A stretch of 64,000 nt of DNA from Ailanthus altissimus. Taxonomy: Eukaryota > Streptophyta > Magnoliopsida > Sapindales > Simaroubaceae. Shown in pieces: positions 48,336 through 59,678 of this stretch. The notes under the pieces were generated by a model, which searched no databases, had not been told where the DNA came from, and worked only from the letters and a program-made list of their open reading frames with translations. Position numbers and translations under genes: made by a program. How positions within the stretch are numbered: position 1 is the first letter of the stretch; every line of letters starts with the position of its first letter. The stretch spans positions 12,338,001 through 12,402,000 of the forward strand of contig OX327686.1 of the NCBI GenBank assembly GCA_946807835.1. The letters are read 5' to 3'.

Positions 48336-51297
48336 ATGTCTTTAAAAAATACAAAATTACGAATGGAAATTTTTCTCTGTAGCTCTATTAACAGCTATGA
48401 GTTTGAAGGTGATTACTACTATAAAAAAAAATAAGTTGAATGAAAATCAATTGATAATGTTCAAGGAAACTTGTATTGGAAAGTTTTTGGATTTACGACC
48501 TACTATTTTTTTAGGCATGTTGGTGCATCAAGTTTTGTTACGATAAGTATATACTTTTAAGTTGCATGAGGAACTGTGGTTCTTGATTGGTGGTAGGCAG
48601 ATTCAGTTCTCCTACAAAGAGTTTGTACTGAATACGGGGTTGTGGGCAAGAGATTACCTGCTTACTCAAGATTTGAAGAGAAAATTACAACACCGACTGT
48701 GGGAGCAATACTGGCCAGATAGATGACGTTTGACGTATGGGGAATTTAATCAATGATACAATGTGATGAACTTTGAGAGCATCAACAATGAAGACGCAGT
48801 TAAGTTTAATTTGATGTATTTAATTCATAAATTGTTGTTACTGCGTGACACCTAAAGATAGATTCAACACTTTATGCCACGCAATGTGGATGAGTTCAAC
48901 AATTATCCATGGGGGAACACAGTATAGTCCACCCTCTATTACTCACTTAGCACAGTATGCCTTGAAAAGTTGAACAAAGTAAGAACTGACCCTACAAATA
49001 ACAAAGAAAAATACTTTGTGTTAGGTTTTTCATCGACTTTTCTGGTACGTAAGTTCGACATTATTATTGATTTTGAATGTAGTTATATACTATTATCAAG
49101 TTTCATTTTTTATTCTTAATTAATTATTAAGTGTGGATATATGAGACTATACTAGTCTGTAGGAAAACATTTGCACATTAGGTTGTTGACCGCTTTCTTC
49201 ATATGTTAAATCGGGTGAGTCAAAAACTCTACAATTGATAGATATTGAAGAAATATTTTTAAACCACGAGCATGTATGTTTTGCTTCACTTTATTTCATT
49301 ATCTATAAAAAAAAATTAACTATTAACTACATAGATTTTAATTGTGATACATAAATTTTTAACTTTTGATTTTGAATGTTGTTGTGGTACATTGTAGGCT
49401 AGGACCAATAAAATATGAATCACAACAAGATGTTGTCTAAAGGCTTTCCAACTCAGGGATCCCATTAGGGATTTATGCTAGGGACGTACCGTATGCGAGT
49501 TGTGTACAACCCCCAATCTGCTCTATTCTATCTAGTCACCCCTGCAGAGATATGGATTTGGATGTGAACATGGATGAAGCTGCAAAAATGTCTAGAGCAA
49601 CGATATAAACTCTTAACAATTTAACTTAAATGTAATTTCTTACCAACTATAAAAATAATCATTGAACTTATTTTATAACAAAATATGATTATGTTTCCAC
49701 AACCTGAACATATTACCACAACGTCTAATGACATAGTACAGAGGATTAATGAGCTACAAAAGCAATTATAAGAGCAGTTAAAAGTAGTTAATACTGAGTT
49801 ATTGCAATGAATGGATGATGATCGAAAGTTTATCTTACAAAGAGTGGATAGGGTTCGGGATGATAACATGAATGAGATTAAAATGATGACGTAGTACTTT
49901 CAGTCAATATCATTTCAACTGATCTCGTGTGAAACTATAGTAAGGCAACACACATAAAGATTCAAATGTATAAGTTAGTGACTTGCAGATTTTAACTGTT
50001 GCATTTTTTTGTTTCAAAATCAATATAATATAATTAAAGATGTGCATACTCCAATCTTAGGCTCTAATCAATAGCTATATTGTTACGTATTCTAGCCTGA
50101 CTCTCTTGATAGTATCCAAATTATACCACTTGATGTAACTTAAGGCATGAGTAGGTTTGGGTGACAATATAAGCCCGTATGGGTTCTAAACACACTATTT
50201 ACAAATCCCATACCTAAATGAGACAATAATAAAAGGAAGCTTGAAGACGAAGCCCAGCCTGGTGCAAATGTAAAGGACGAATAAGTCAATCCAATGCGAG
50301 ATATAGACTCGATTGTCCATGCACAGTTTGATGCTTGGATCAAGATTCCCAATGTTCTTACATATATATCAAGGATTGATGTTGACCCAAAGTTCTTTAT
50401 GCAGATTTTACAAAACTGGCTTGATGACTCTGTAAGTATATTAGTAATTAATTTTATTGTTATTTATTATTTAAGACATGTAACCAAATCAATTTATAGC
50501 ATATCAACGAGTATTTAAACTTCATTCATCAATGCTAGTGCAATAATAAAGAGGCATTGCCCCAACATTGTACAGTTATAGATACATATTTCTTTGTAAG
50601 TTTGTTCATTCCTTTTTACGTTACACTTCCAACCTTAGCATTTACTTATAATTTAGTGTTTCTATAAATGTAGGAGTCCTATAAATTCATAGATGAAAGA
50701 TGCGATGATTTATTCGTGAACGTTAATTGGGACCTTTCATTTCTTGCATATGGATAGGGACAAAGACAATACTTGTATGACGGGAAACCATAGGCGTGTG
50801 TTGACAAGGTAATATTTACAAAATATTAAATATAATCATTTTTTTTTCTAAATGTTACATTTTAATAACATAACAATATTCTTTTATATGTAGATCTATA
50901 TCTTAGTTAATTACAAACAGCAACATTGGGTTACGACGAAGGTCGGCTTTGGTACAAAGGAAGGTGACAATATATGATTCTAGCATAAAAGGACACACTG
51001 AAGGGGTGTTGAAAGCGCACATAGTATCTTTGTGTATGTTACTCCCATATTATTTGGTAGCACATAGAATCCCTAATTTTAGACCTAATTTAAAGGGTGA
51101 TGATCTATCATTCTTTAATATAGTTACAGTAAGGGAGGGTATGCCATAACAAAGAGTCGGGAGTGAGGATTGCAAGGTCTATACATGTATGTTTATTGAG
51201 TTTTTAATGCTGGGTATACTCTTAGAATTTGGACCCAGCCATGGCCCATATTTCGGAGAAAATGTGACCATATCATTGTGGACATATGCACGTAAAT
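48336..51297 (+). pseudogene. DUF1985 / Ulp1-like cysteine protease gene carried by the MULE, decayed
   Basis: Starts near ATG 48336. First part matches DUF1985: ETCIGKFLDLRPTIFLGMLV, then LWFLIGGRQIQFSYKEFVL, LQHRLWEQYWPD, NNEDAVKFNLMYLIHKLLLL, NNYPWGNT and YFVLGFSSTFL (48450-49040). An intron-like gap follows (donor GTACGT near 49043) to VWIYETILVCRKTFAH near 49130. A coiled-coil-like piece lies at 49690-49890. The C-terminal part (50290-51290) is the Ulp1 (C48) peptidase domain: DPKFFMQILQNWL, LVNYKQQHWVT with His-Trp near 50920, TIYDSS with Asp near 50976, and SEDCKVYTCMFIEFLMLG with the Cys codon at 51171. His, Asp and Cys all remain, but stops and frameshifts are frequent. Substrate of such MULE proteases is unknown; they resemble SUMO proteases. 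Confidence 0.8.
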
Positions 51298-51527
51298 AAG
51301 AAGTATAATTTATTTTGATATCATTTATATTACGTATTAACTATTTATATATATTTATATAGAAAATTCTAGTACATTAAAATTAATCTTCTACAATTAA
51401 AATCTAACAATATGCACATATAATATAACATGTCAAATATCGAAATCACATATAAATTTTAAATTTAACTTTTAGAAATAAGATGACAATAGACACTATT
51501 AATTGCTAAGTAACATAACAAGATTTC
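51298..51527. other. Spacer between the two convergent MULE genes
   Basis: About 230 bp AT-rich sequence without coding frames; presumably the 3' ends of both genes. Confidence 0.4.
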
Positions 51528-53965
51528 AACACGTTGCATGATTATGTCTATGCTGCTTACATCGGCTGCACATATTCTTTGTCAGTTCCTCCTCTTGCGA
51601 TGGAATCCGTCTGGTCTTACGCCTCATTGATTGTTAACATGCGATGAGAGGTTGGATGTCAGCATCTCTCAACTTATTCAGAACAATCAAATCTGATTTA
51701 TGACCAACCGGATTTACTAATTCACTATATACACATAATAAGCTCTCTGACATGTAATAGGCTGAACATAAACTTTGATAATTTAAATTAGTTTATCTGT
51801 ATACCGCGAGAGCATGAGCACAAAGTAGCTGGCAAAACTCGAACTTCCAACAACTACATGACTTCTGGACAATGTCCAATATTCTATTTCAAAGTCCATT
51901 CTTGACAACAAACCGTGCATTATCCACATGATGAACTGTCATGCGATTGACTTATCATTATGTTTCAAAATCTTATTGTGTGCCCACCTCATTAAGCCGA
52001 ATGTTATAACTTTTATTGCCTCTTTAGTTGACAAAATTAGTTCCGCATTAATTCTTGAATTCACTCAACTAAGATAGTCACAGAAAGTTCATGTACATAT
52101 TTTGCAATTACATTTATACTCTCTACAATGTTAGTAGTTATGATATCATATCTTCTAAAAGCTCAATTGATCTCACCTATTTTAGAAAATCGACGTTCTC
52201 AAAGTGCTTTGCAACCTCAGGTTTCATTTCCTGTATCTTATTCATTTGTTTTCGAAAGTTCACGATGCAACATGCCTTTACAACAATAAAATAAGAAGCC
52301 ATAAATTTCCATTTCTTACTCTTTTTCGATGGTATCTTGTATTTAGTGACCAAAATTCTTTTCAAGTGGTAAATACAGATCCTATGATAGGTATTGGAAA
52401 ACACCTCTCGAATAGCCTTCTCAATATTCACGTGTTGATCGGATACAAAAATAAGATCATCAACATCATCAATAAGACCATAAAATTTTGCTATAAACCA
52501 TGTCCAAGAAGAATCATTCTCTGAATCAACAATCCCCCATGCTAAGAAAAATATTTGATTGTTTCTATTTTTGCATACAACCACAAACATTGTTCCTAAA
52601 TACAAATCTTTCAAAAATATTTCATCGACTGCAATAACCTAATGGATGACTGAAATCCCCTGATGCATAGACCCAAAGTTAAAGAAATATATTTAAAGTG
52701 ATTACAGTCATAAACTACTATATGAGTAACTGTCCCCGAGTTTTATTGTTCCAACATGTAACAGTATGCTAGGAGTAATCTAAACGAAGCCTCTAGAGAG
52801 CCAACTATCAACTTGTATGTGTGCTTCTTAGATCACCGAGCAGTGAGATACGTTAACTGAACTCCAAACTCTTCCCGTATGTCGGCTTGGATCTCCTTGA
52901 GTTTGTAAACTCTACTGACTAATGCAAACTTATTTTTGATATAATTGCCAATAATTCAACTCTTCGCGTGCCGATGACCATCACGCAACTGATCTAGCTG
53001 ACATGTGTAAACTTCATCAATCCTACACACAATGAAATATTGCCTCGCCTCTGTCGACACTGCAAGTACTTGCCATTTACATATCTCATCATTGTATTTT
53101 GCCTCAAATCAATTTTTAGTAAACCTTAACACTTTGAAACTGTAATTACCATTTAATCACAGCATGTTAATAATCTTATGAAGTTCACGTTTGTTATCAT
53201 ACAACTTTTCAACAAACACATCTCAAATTCTGGAATTAGATACCTTATTTGATACCACCAAATTCGATAGTAGTATTGGAGAAAGAAATTGAAAAGGGTT
53301 TTCTGCTTCAATTTTATTTTCTCTACTAGTTGAAGCATATGCATGTGCATCCTCATTAAAAGAGGTATTAGAAACAAAACAATACTCACCATCCTGAACT
53401 TCATCTGATCCTTCATCTTCTTCCACATTATCGGCAATTCTAATACCATCAACATCATTCTCTGTTTCACCATCGAAGTGAGTATATGTTGGGTCTTTAT
53501 TAAACATAGGCGGAGAATAATCATAATAGTCACTGATGGTATTTGTGGGATGAACAAAAGTTGGTATTGTTGGAGCTGTGCAATCTGTTGTTGGCATTGT
53601 TAGAGCTATGCACGGTGGTTGGTTCTGAATGGGCATTTGTGGATTTTCTTTACATCTGAGTTCCAATGTGACATATATAGTACATTATGATTTTTTTAAT
53701 CCCTATAAAGAATAGAACATCGTTGTCATCTTTAATCTCAATTGGTTTTAACTTATACATTTGTGTATCTATAAAAAATTTCATTGACACCTTATGGTCT
53801 AGATTATTAACTCCTAGTGCAAAATACACCTTATTTAATAGCTCTTCATAATTGACATTTTTTGGAACTACAATACTCAAATCACCAAATCTAGCATATC
53901 TCTATTTTCCATCAATAGAGCTCTCCCATCTTCCTCTGAAGAGTACATAGATTGACTCATACTCT
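51528..53965 (-). pseudogene. MuDR/MULE-type transposase, decayed
   Basis: Domains in order on the minus strand. N-terminal PB1-like part (53965-53650): RYARFGDLSIVVPKNVNYEE and MKFFIDTQMYKLKPIEIKDD. An acidic spacer (53666-53223) follows. The MuDR zinc-binding-like N-domain is next (YFIVCRIDEVYTCQLDQLRD near 53020). The MULE DDE domain comes after: VIAVDEIF near 52630 with the first Asp, GIVDSENDSSWTWFIAKFYG, then VFVSDQHVNIEKAIREVF with the second Asp, and ICIYHLKRILVTKYK. The SWIM zinc finger is near 51800-51865 (CSCWKFEFCQLLCAHALAV) and a zinc knuckle closes it (MCSRCKQHRHNHATC, 51530-51575). All domains of a full transposase (about 800 aa) are present, but at least several frameshifts and stops break it; the longest open block is 52177-52614. 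Plus-strand frame 52204-52524 is its shadow. Confidence 0.85.
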
Positions 53966-54039
53966 ATATCACTTGTAACAAAAGAAAAATTATTAAAATA
54001 ATATTTAACTAATTAAAAAATTTAAATTATATAAATTCG

Positions 54040-54200
54040 CAAGGCTTGTGCGAGGCAGGAAATAACATTACTTGCCTCACGTGTGAGTACCAGCTGCACG
54101 CAAGGTCTTGGGCAAGGCCGTGCATAGCTGGGTCGCCCTATGACCTTGCAGTGCATGGCCATTCGCGAGGCTCTTCCCCGTGCCTTGGATATGCGGTGTG
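54040..54200. repeat. GC-rich subterminal block of the MULE, right
   Basis: Words such as CGCAAGGCTTGTGCGAGGC, CTTGCCTCACGTGTGAG and CATTCGCGAGGCTCTTCCCC stand out from AT-rich DNA. Mirrors in position, though not in exact sequence, the block at 47165-47375. Confidence 0.6.
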
Positions 54201-54209
54201 AGAATTTTT

Positions 54210-54644
54210 AGTTTTCTCATTATTCTTTTGTCAAATTCAACGTTGTTTTATCATTTTCTATCTTTTTAAAGTTATTTTCAACCAAATCTACTTATTTTCA
54301 ACTCATACTACCAAATTTATTATTATTTTTTCTTATTTCTTACAAAAATACTAACATAAAAAAAAGAAATAAGTTAAAATTGTATATTTCTCTAAATTTT
54401 ACCTCTTAAATATAATTTTTAGACTTTAAATCTTCTAAAATTACAATACAATCACTTGATCTATTACTTTTAAAGATAATATTTGAATAATTTAAAAAAG
54501 AAATTTGGTGGTTTGAGAATATAGAAAGAGTTTGAAGGTAAGGTAGTCAAAAATTATTTTTTGTGATTAATAAAGTATAAGTTTTAAGTTGTTAATTATA
54601 AAAGTATATTTATTGTAGAAATAGGCTATTTTGGACATTCCCCC
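54210..54644 (-). repeat. Right terminal inverted repeat of the MULE
   Basis: Reverse complement resembles 46738-47160; tip sequence GGGGGAATGTCCAAAATAGC. Slightly longer than the left TIR because of small indels. Confidence 0.7.
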
Positions 54645-54653
54645 TTCTTATTT

Positions 54654-54834
54654 CCCAATGGCTAAATTCTAAAGAAAAACTTAAAACAAGAACTTTGTCT
54701 TTGAGTTGCCAAATTCAATTCTTGATTATTAGTACATCTGCCCAAGGAGATGACCCACGATGGCATTATTCCAATGGCTAGAAAGGAATCATTCACAAAA
54801 ACAAGTCTCAATCTATCCTAATACTAATTCTAAA
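54654..54834. other. Short spacer between the MULE and the LINE-type insert
   Basis: About 180 bp, no coding frame or repeat recognised. Confidence 0.4.
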
Positions 54835-55863
54835 AATTAAAGATGAAACACTATTTTTATTTTTGTAAACAGCAGTGATATTATAAGCATTATTTGAAAA
54901 AATCACCGGTCCTCCTTTTTTATCTGTTCTCTCAAAAGTCTCTTCCTCGAGCCAACAACACATCACTCTCACAGTTTGATTTTTGCCGAAAAGGAGGCCA
55001 CCGATCTCCTCTTCAGCGGACTCTTATCCCATCCTGGCATTCCCTCATCTTTCAAAGCCATTTCCATTTAGTTTCAAATTTGAGTTTTTTTTTTTCCTTT
55101 CTACTGCTGTTTTTTCTTTTGTTTGTCCCTGTGGTATGCTGACTTTTTCGGCCGATCTGAGGGATCGTTTTAGGAGCTGTGACCTCTGCTGGGGCTGCGT
55201 CGCCCTTCCTAGTGAGCCATTGTGTTTTCGACCTCCTCCATGCCTTTGCCCTCTCTAACAAGCTCATCAGTTTTTGATGCACAACGTTGACGTCCACCGA
55301 GGCTTCGCCAGCAGCAACACGCGTTCCAGGTCCAGTTTAGGGCCGATCTCTTCCTCTCTTGCCAAGATCCCGCCAGACTTAGCCGCACCCCACCGACAAA
55401 CGTAGCCCACAACATACTGTCAGTATGCCGTGAGGTCTAGCAGCCGCCTCCGTGGACGGGATCTCTTCCGGTGATGCAGAATCTTCGACCATCCATTAGG
55501 GACTGTTTGGTGGTTGCGACTTTGTTGGTACTGTTGACATATTTTGTTTTTTTTATTTTTTTTTAATGAATATTGTAATATCTATTGTAACAGTGTGTGA
55601 GCCTCCTGGTGTTCCGTTTTGTGCTCACCGTTTTTAGGGCTACATCTCCCCCTTCTTCTAAAGGGTCTCTTTCCTGTTAGGGATAATCTCCCTTTTTGTT
55701 GTAAAGAGATTGGGTAAGGCATGCCTCAATTAACTAATCATCATTAGGCCCTATAATTCTCTGATCAGTTTGATCATAAACCTTATTGTTGTATCTTTAA
55801 TTCTCTTCTTTTAATGGATTCAGTAACATTCAAAAAATAAAATAATAATTAAAGATGAAACAC
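54835..55863 (+). mobile_element. LINE-type retroposon (54852-55846) with perfect 17-bp target duplication
   Basis: AATTAAAGATGAAACAC is present at 54835-54851 and 55847-55863. The 995-bp insert ends in an A-rich tail after TTAATGGATTCAGTAACATT (55811-55830), the usual 3' end of plant L1 elements. Variable-length long target duplication, A-tail and lack of terminal repeats fit LINE-type (target-primed) retroposition. The body is unusually GC-rich for this window (54900-55500). It carries no RT, so it is either 5'-truncated or an internally deleted, non-autonomous L1. Overlapping frames of 68-91 aa on both strands (54894-55415) are Pro/Ser/Arg-rich and resemble no known protein. Confidence 0.8.
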
Positions 55864-58249
55864 CCAAGTCCTTATCTCCAAGTCTCACTAAATCTGCTGC
55901 CCTCTTTTAAAGTTACAAGCCTACATCTTTACTTATAATACAGAACAATTCGCTTCTTATTCCTTACCTCTACGTCTGACTTACAATTGATGAATTGGTT
56001 AGACACGAGCTAATAAATTTTGTTGTGAATTAGTTTTTTAAAAGGTAAGTGGGTTGCAATTTCAAAAAGAATAATGGTAATTTCAGTATGTTTTTTTTCT
56101 TATCATTCAGCTTTTATAGTTTTTGAGTATCTGTTTCATGTTCATTAATGAAAATTTGTGTGTTCAATTGGGATCTCTTCTTAATTGGTATAAATTGTTG
56201 AATTTTTGTAGGAATTGATAGAGGATTTATTTTGTACTTGCTCAAGTATTACTGGAATTTAAGAAGAGTAATTCTAATTGTTCTAAAAATCTGTTTCTCT
56301 ATTTTTAAATTTTTTCTTGCTGACATGTTTGTTACCTCCACTCAAACACTCAGAGTTGTTAATTTTTTTTAGTAGTATTTAGTGATTTTTTAGGTGTATT
56401 TTTATGGAGGTGATAATGATATTTCAATATTGTTAATGGAGAAGAAGGGTTGAAAGAAAGTAAGAACTCAAAAACGAACGAATATATCATTAAATTTGAT
56501 TTTTAATTCATTCAAAAAAGGTTAAATAAGTCATTTTATAAGATTCTGCCAAGTACTTTAACAAGGAATTAAGTTCAGGGGAAGTTTCTGCTTATTTTTA
56601 TATTCTTAGCATTAAAATGAAATAATGATAAACCTTGGGAAGGATAAGTGATAATTCCCATAAATATAAATAAATGGTTCGGTCCTACTCCGGCACTTCC
56701 AAGTTGGCCATGATTTTCTTCGAATGTTTTAATTATTGTATTACATTAAAGGTTGGGTTGGACGAAACCGGAAAACGAAAGCCCATAGAAGGTTGACAGG
56801 CTGACTAGGTTTGGGCCTAACTCAATCAATATGGCCCAAACCCATGATTTGCTTTTTATTTATTTATTTGAAGAAACAATAGTGTTCCTATATTCAAAAC
56901 ACCCACGAAAAGAGTGTAATTATAAGTCGGCCACTTACACTTCAGGCTTACCGCCCACGCCTTTTCATGATTTTCTTAAATAGTTTTATTAGTCATAATT
57001 TTTATATTCACTAATTAATCATTTAAATTTATTGTATCTTATGTGACGACATTTCTTATTAAGTGTTAAAAGGCCACAACATCTGAAAAATGGAAAAAAG
57101 TAAGAAAATGAAATTTAACTACATAATTTATAAAAAAAATTTTAATTTTTTAACTTTATTTTTATAAATAAACCTTTCATCCTATTTCTTATTTTTAATA
57201 ATGTACAAGAAAAAGTGAAGACTAATAAAATAAATAATTTTCTTAACCGTAAATTTCTTTATCATTTCATGTCCACGGGCCTTAACTAACTTGACTCGTG
57301 GGGGGTTGGACTTACAAAGAAAGTGGACGGATCATAAGTGCATTAGAAATGGAAATGAGTAGAGCAAAATCTGCCAAGACCTAACTGAAACAAGGAAACA
57401 TTCGCAATTCGCCTAAATTTTGAGTCTATTATATTTTTAGCTATAAATTAATTCTCTATTTATTTGTAGCCAAAATTTTAAAAAATAGATATAATTTCCT
57501 TCTTCACATATTTTTTTCTCTATCATCTCCCTCGTATCTGTTTGATTTAAAAATTCCTCCAAATTTTTTTTTAAAATCAATTGCACACCAAATTCATTTT
57601 CATTTGACAAACTAAAATTAAACATTTGAAACCATCTTTTCGTGACTAATATGTGATAAGTTTAAATTTAATATCATGGGTATTATTAGATTAATATTTT
57701 AGTATTTATAGTGAATAAATTTGTAAAATTTGTGTTTGATATAAAAAACATGACTTTGATGTGAAATGTGAAGAATGGGTGTTGTAGACAGCAGTGCTGG
57801 CAGAGCGGATGATGAGGATTTATATCGCATGCCCAACCTCGTAGCGTTCATAGATCGCATGACACATTCGCACAGCTTTCAAGTGTTGTGAGATAGCTGC
57901 GTGACGGGCATGCCTAAGGCATTAGTGCGATTTTTTTTTTTTGTTTATTTTAAATAATTTAATTATTTATATGAACAACAAATAGACTACCTTCTATTTA
58001 ACTTTAAAATTTGGAAGTATAAAAGTGTTCGAGACACTCGTTTTTATTTAGTATGGATTAAGAATCATAGCACCCTAACTTTGAATACACCATAATTTAG
58101 TTCTTTGAACTATGCATATATATGAGCTTCTTCTTTGATTCTTTTGTTGTTCATATAAAGGTATTGTTATTTAAAGAATATTTGATAATTTAACCTCATA
58201 AATTTTTTTTTACTCCAATGTCTTAATAATTTTTAAGGTATCTTACGTG
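55864..58249. other. Gene-free intergenic region
   Basis: No supported gene. A donor-like AAAAGGTAAGTG near 56042 has no coding exon around it. Near 56810-56840 are GGGCC and GGCCCAAACCC words as in plant promoters, but no gene follows. A GC-richer block at 57790-57935 is listed separately. Confidence 0.4.
57790..57935. repeat. Isolated GC-rich block resembling MULE subterminal DNA
   Basis: Contains TATCGCATGCCC, GATCGCATGACACATTCGCAC and AGCTGCGTGACGGGCATGCC-type words, including repeated TCGCATG, followed by a poly-T run. The style resembles the subterminal blocks at 47165-47375 and 54040-54200, but no TIR or coding region was found around it. Confidence 0.3.
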
Positions 58250-58269
58250 TATTTTTTTTAAAAAAGGAA

Positions 58270-58744
58270 ACGATTATTGCATTAACTGGTTGAATGAGGA
58301 ATAGAAATTTTAGAAACAAGGAAAACTAGATGGCTTGGTACTGAATCCTGCCAAATAAATTCCCAGTCAATATTTAAAGTATGCTTTACTAGCGCATGTG
58401 CAACCCTATTTGTGCAGGGAGGAGAAAAGATAATATTACTTGAGCAGATGAGCTAAAACCCTTTAAACTGTATTGAATATCCTGGATGATAAACCCAAGC
58501 TACGAGAGAGAGAGAGGGAGACTTTGAATGAATGTCCTGGATGACTGAAGCCGCATCTTTATTCAAATTCAACTGCTGAAAAATTCAAATCCCTTCCCAT
58601 AAACATCCTGCATAGACAACCATCACTTTTGCAATTGCAACAGGGTAAAGGGAGTGCAGCTTTTGCACACCAAACATAATCACCCCCCTCTCAATTACAT
58701 TCGTCTCGTATGACCACCCCAATGCTTCATTTTGAGTTTAAAAC
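58270..58744 (-). pseudogene. L1 RNase H domain (RVT_3 type), second part
   Basis: Minus strand reads ALGWSYETNVIERG near 58720, then YPVAIAKVMVVYAGCLW, IFQQLNLNKDAASVIQDIHS, FIIQDIQYSLKGF, and TNRVAHALVKHTLNIDWEFI near 58400. NRVAHALA is the terminal hallmark of the plant LINE RNase H domain. A frameshift and stops interrupt it. The first strand with the catalytic Asp lies on the other side of the solo LTR (KINSDVAF near 59685). Confidence 0.75.
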
Positions 58745-59678
58745 TGTTAGATATGTAATGTTATTTTGTGTACTTAAAGTATATATAAAAATATTTTATT
58801 TAATTGATAAATTTTATTCATATATAATTAAGTATATATTAAAGAGTTTATATTTATAAAATATGTGATTTATGTGTTAGATATATTGTGTTAATACAGA
58901 AGGTATAAATCATAAATTTTTTATAAATTAAATCTTCTTGTTCACAATCATTAATGAAAGGAGCATTTTATATGGAGGGTTTTCGAGAGATCTCCTCCAA
59001 ATCACTGGTATGGCTGTCGAAGAGTGGCTATTATTGGTCAAATAATTAATTTTAATTAAAATAACTTTAATTAAAATTTAGATTTATTTATTACATGAGC
59101 CAACTAGAGTGTAATTTTGGACTTTTAATGGAGTAGTCCAATGTTAAATTAGAAGATCTAATGGATTATGAAATGATTAGAATTTAAAATTTTAATTTGG
59201 AGCTAGAAAGCCCATGGTAATTTGAGCTAGTAATTTTATTTTTGACCTAAAATAATAACTATACAAAAACATAATTACGAGTGTTTTGGATCCTTTTATT
59301 TAAATAAATTATCACATAATTTTATATAAGAGTGTGGTGGTTGAAAAGATGAAACACAATTATAATTTTTTTGCTTCTTTTGATTTAAATAAGTTGTGAC
59401 CTAATTTTTAATTTTTCATAAAAATGGAATGGTTTAAAAAGATGCATATAGTTAGAATCATTAAAAAGGGAATTAAGTGCTCACACACTTAAAGATAGAA
59501 TTTTAAGAATAATAGAGAAGATTGGAGTTAAAGAAAATTTTTTCTACAATAAAGGAAGAGAAGTTGGAGTTTAAGAAACTTCTCTACATCAAAATATTTT
59601 AAAGTAATTTTCTTCATCTCTCTATTTACTTTACATATAATATAATCAATATGATCATCTTATGCTTCCAACAAAGGC
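58740..59678. mobile_element. Solo LTR (58745-59673) inside the L1 RNase H
   Basis: 929 bp starting TGTTAGATATG and ending GCTTCCAACA, so TGTTRGA/TCCAACA-type ends. It splits the L1 reading between KINSDVAF (right) and the ALGWSYE stretch (left). AAAAC (58740-58744) and AAGGC (59674-59678) could be a decayed target duplication (3 of 5), which is weak. Very AT-rich, no coding frames. It is unrelated by eye to the 2.1-2.3 kb LTRs earlier in the window. Confidence 0.65.

Larger units (their letters stand above)
46729..54653. mobile_element. Ulp1-bearing MULE (Kaonashi-like), 46738-54644, decayed
   Basis: Ends: left GGAAATGTGCCAAAATAGCC at 46738; right, on the reverse strand, GGGGGAATGTCCAAAATAGC from 54644. 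The inverted similarity continues for roughly 400 bp (matching words include AAGTAGATT with nearby GAAAATA runs and TTTTTGTTAGAAATAA/TTTTTGTAAGAAATAA). TTTTTATTT (46729-46737) and TTCTTATTT (54645-54653) form a 9-bp target duplication with one mismatch, as expected for Mutator-type insertion. Inside: GC-rich subterminal blocks at both ends, an AT-rich filler, a DUF1985/Ulp1 pseudogene (plus) and a MuDR-type transposase pseudogene (minus), transcribed toward each other. Known: plant Kaonashi MULEs carry exactly this pair. Total length 7,907 bp. Confidence 0.85.

Noticed and set aside
52204..52524. 106-aa plus-strand ORF
   Set aside because: Antisense shadow of the MULE transposase catalytic block at 52177-52614.
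53153..53557. 134-aa Met-rich minus-strand ORF
   Set aside because: Alternative frame of the MULE transposase acidic spacer at 53223-53666, which is the frame matching the family.
54894..55415. Four overlapping 68-91-aa ORFs on both strands
   Set aside because: GC-rich body of a LINE-type insert lengthens frames on both strands; compositions are Ser/Pro/Arg-biased and none resembles a known protein.
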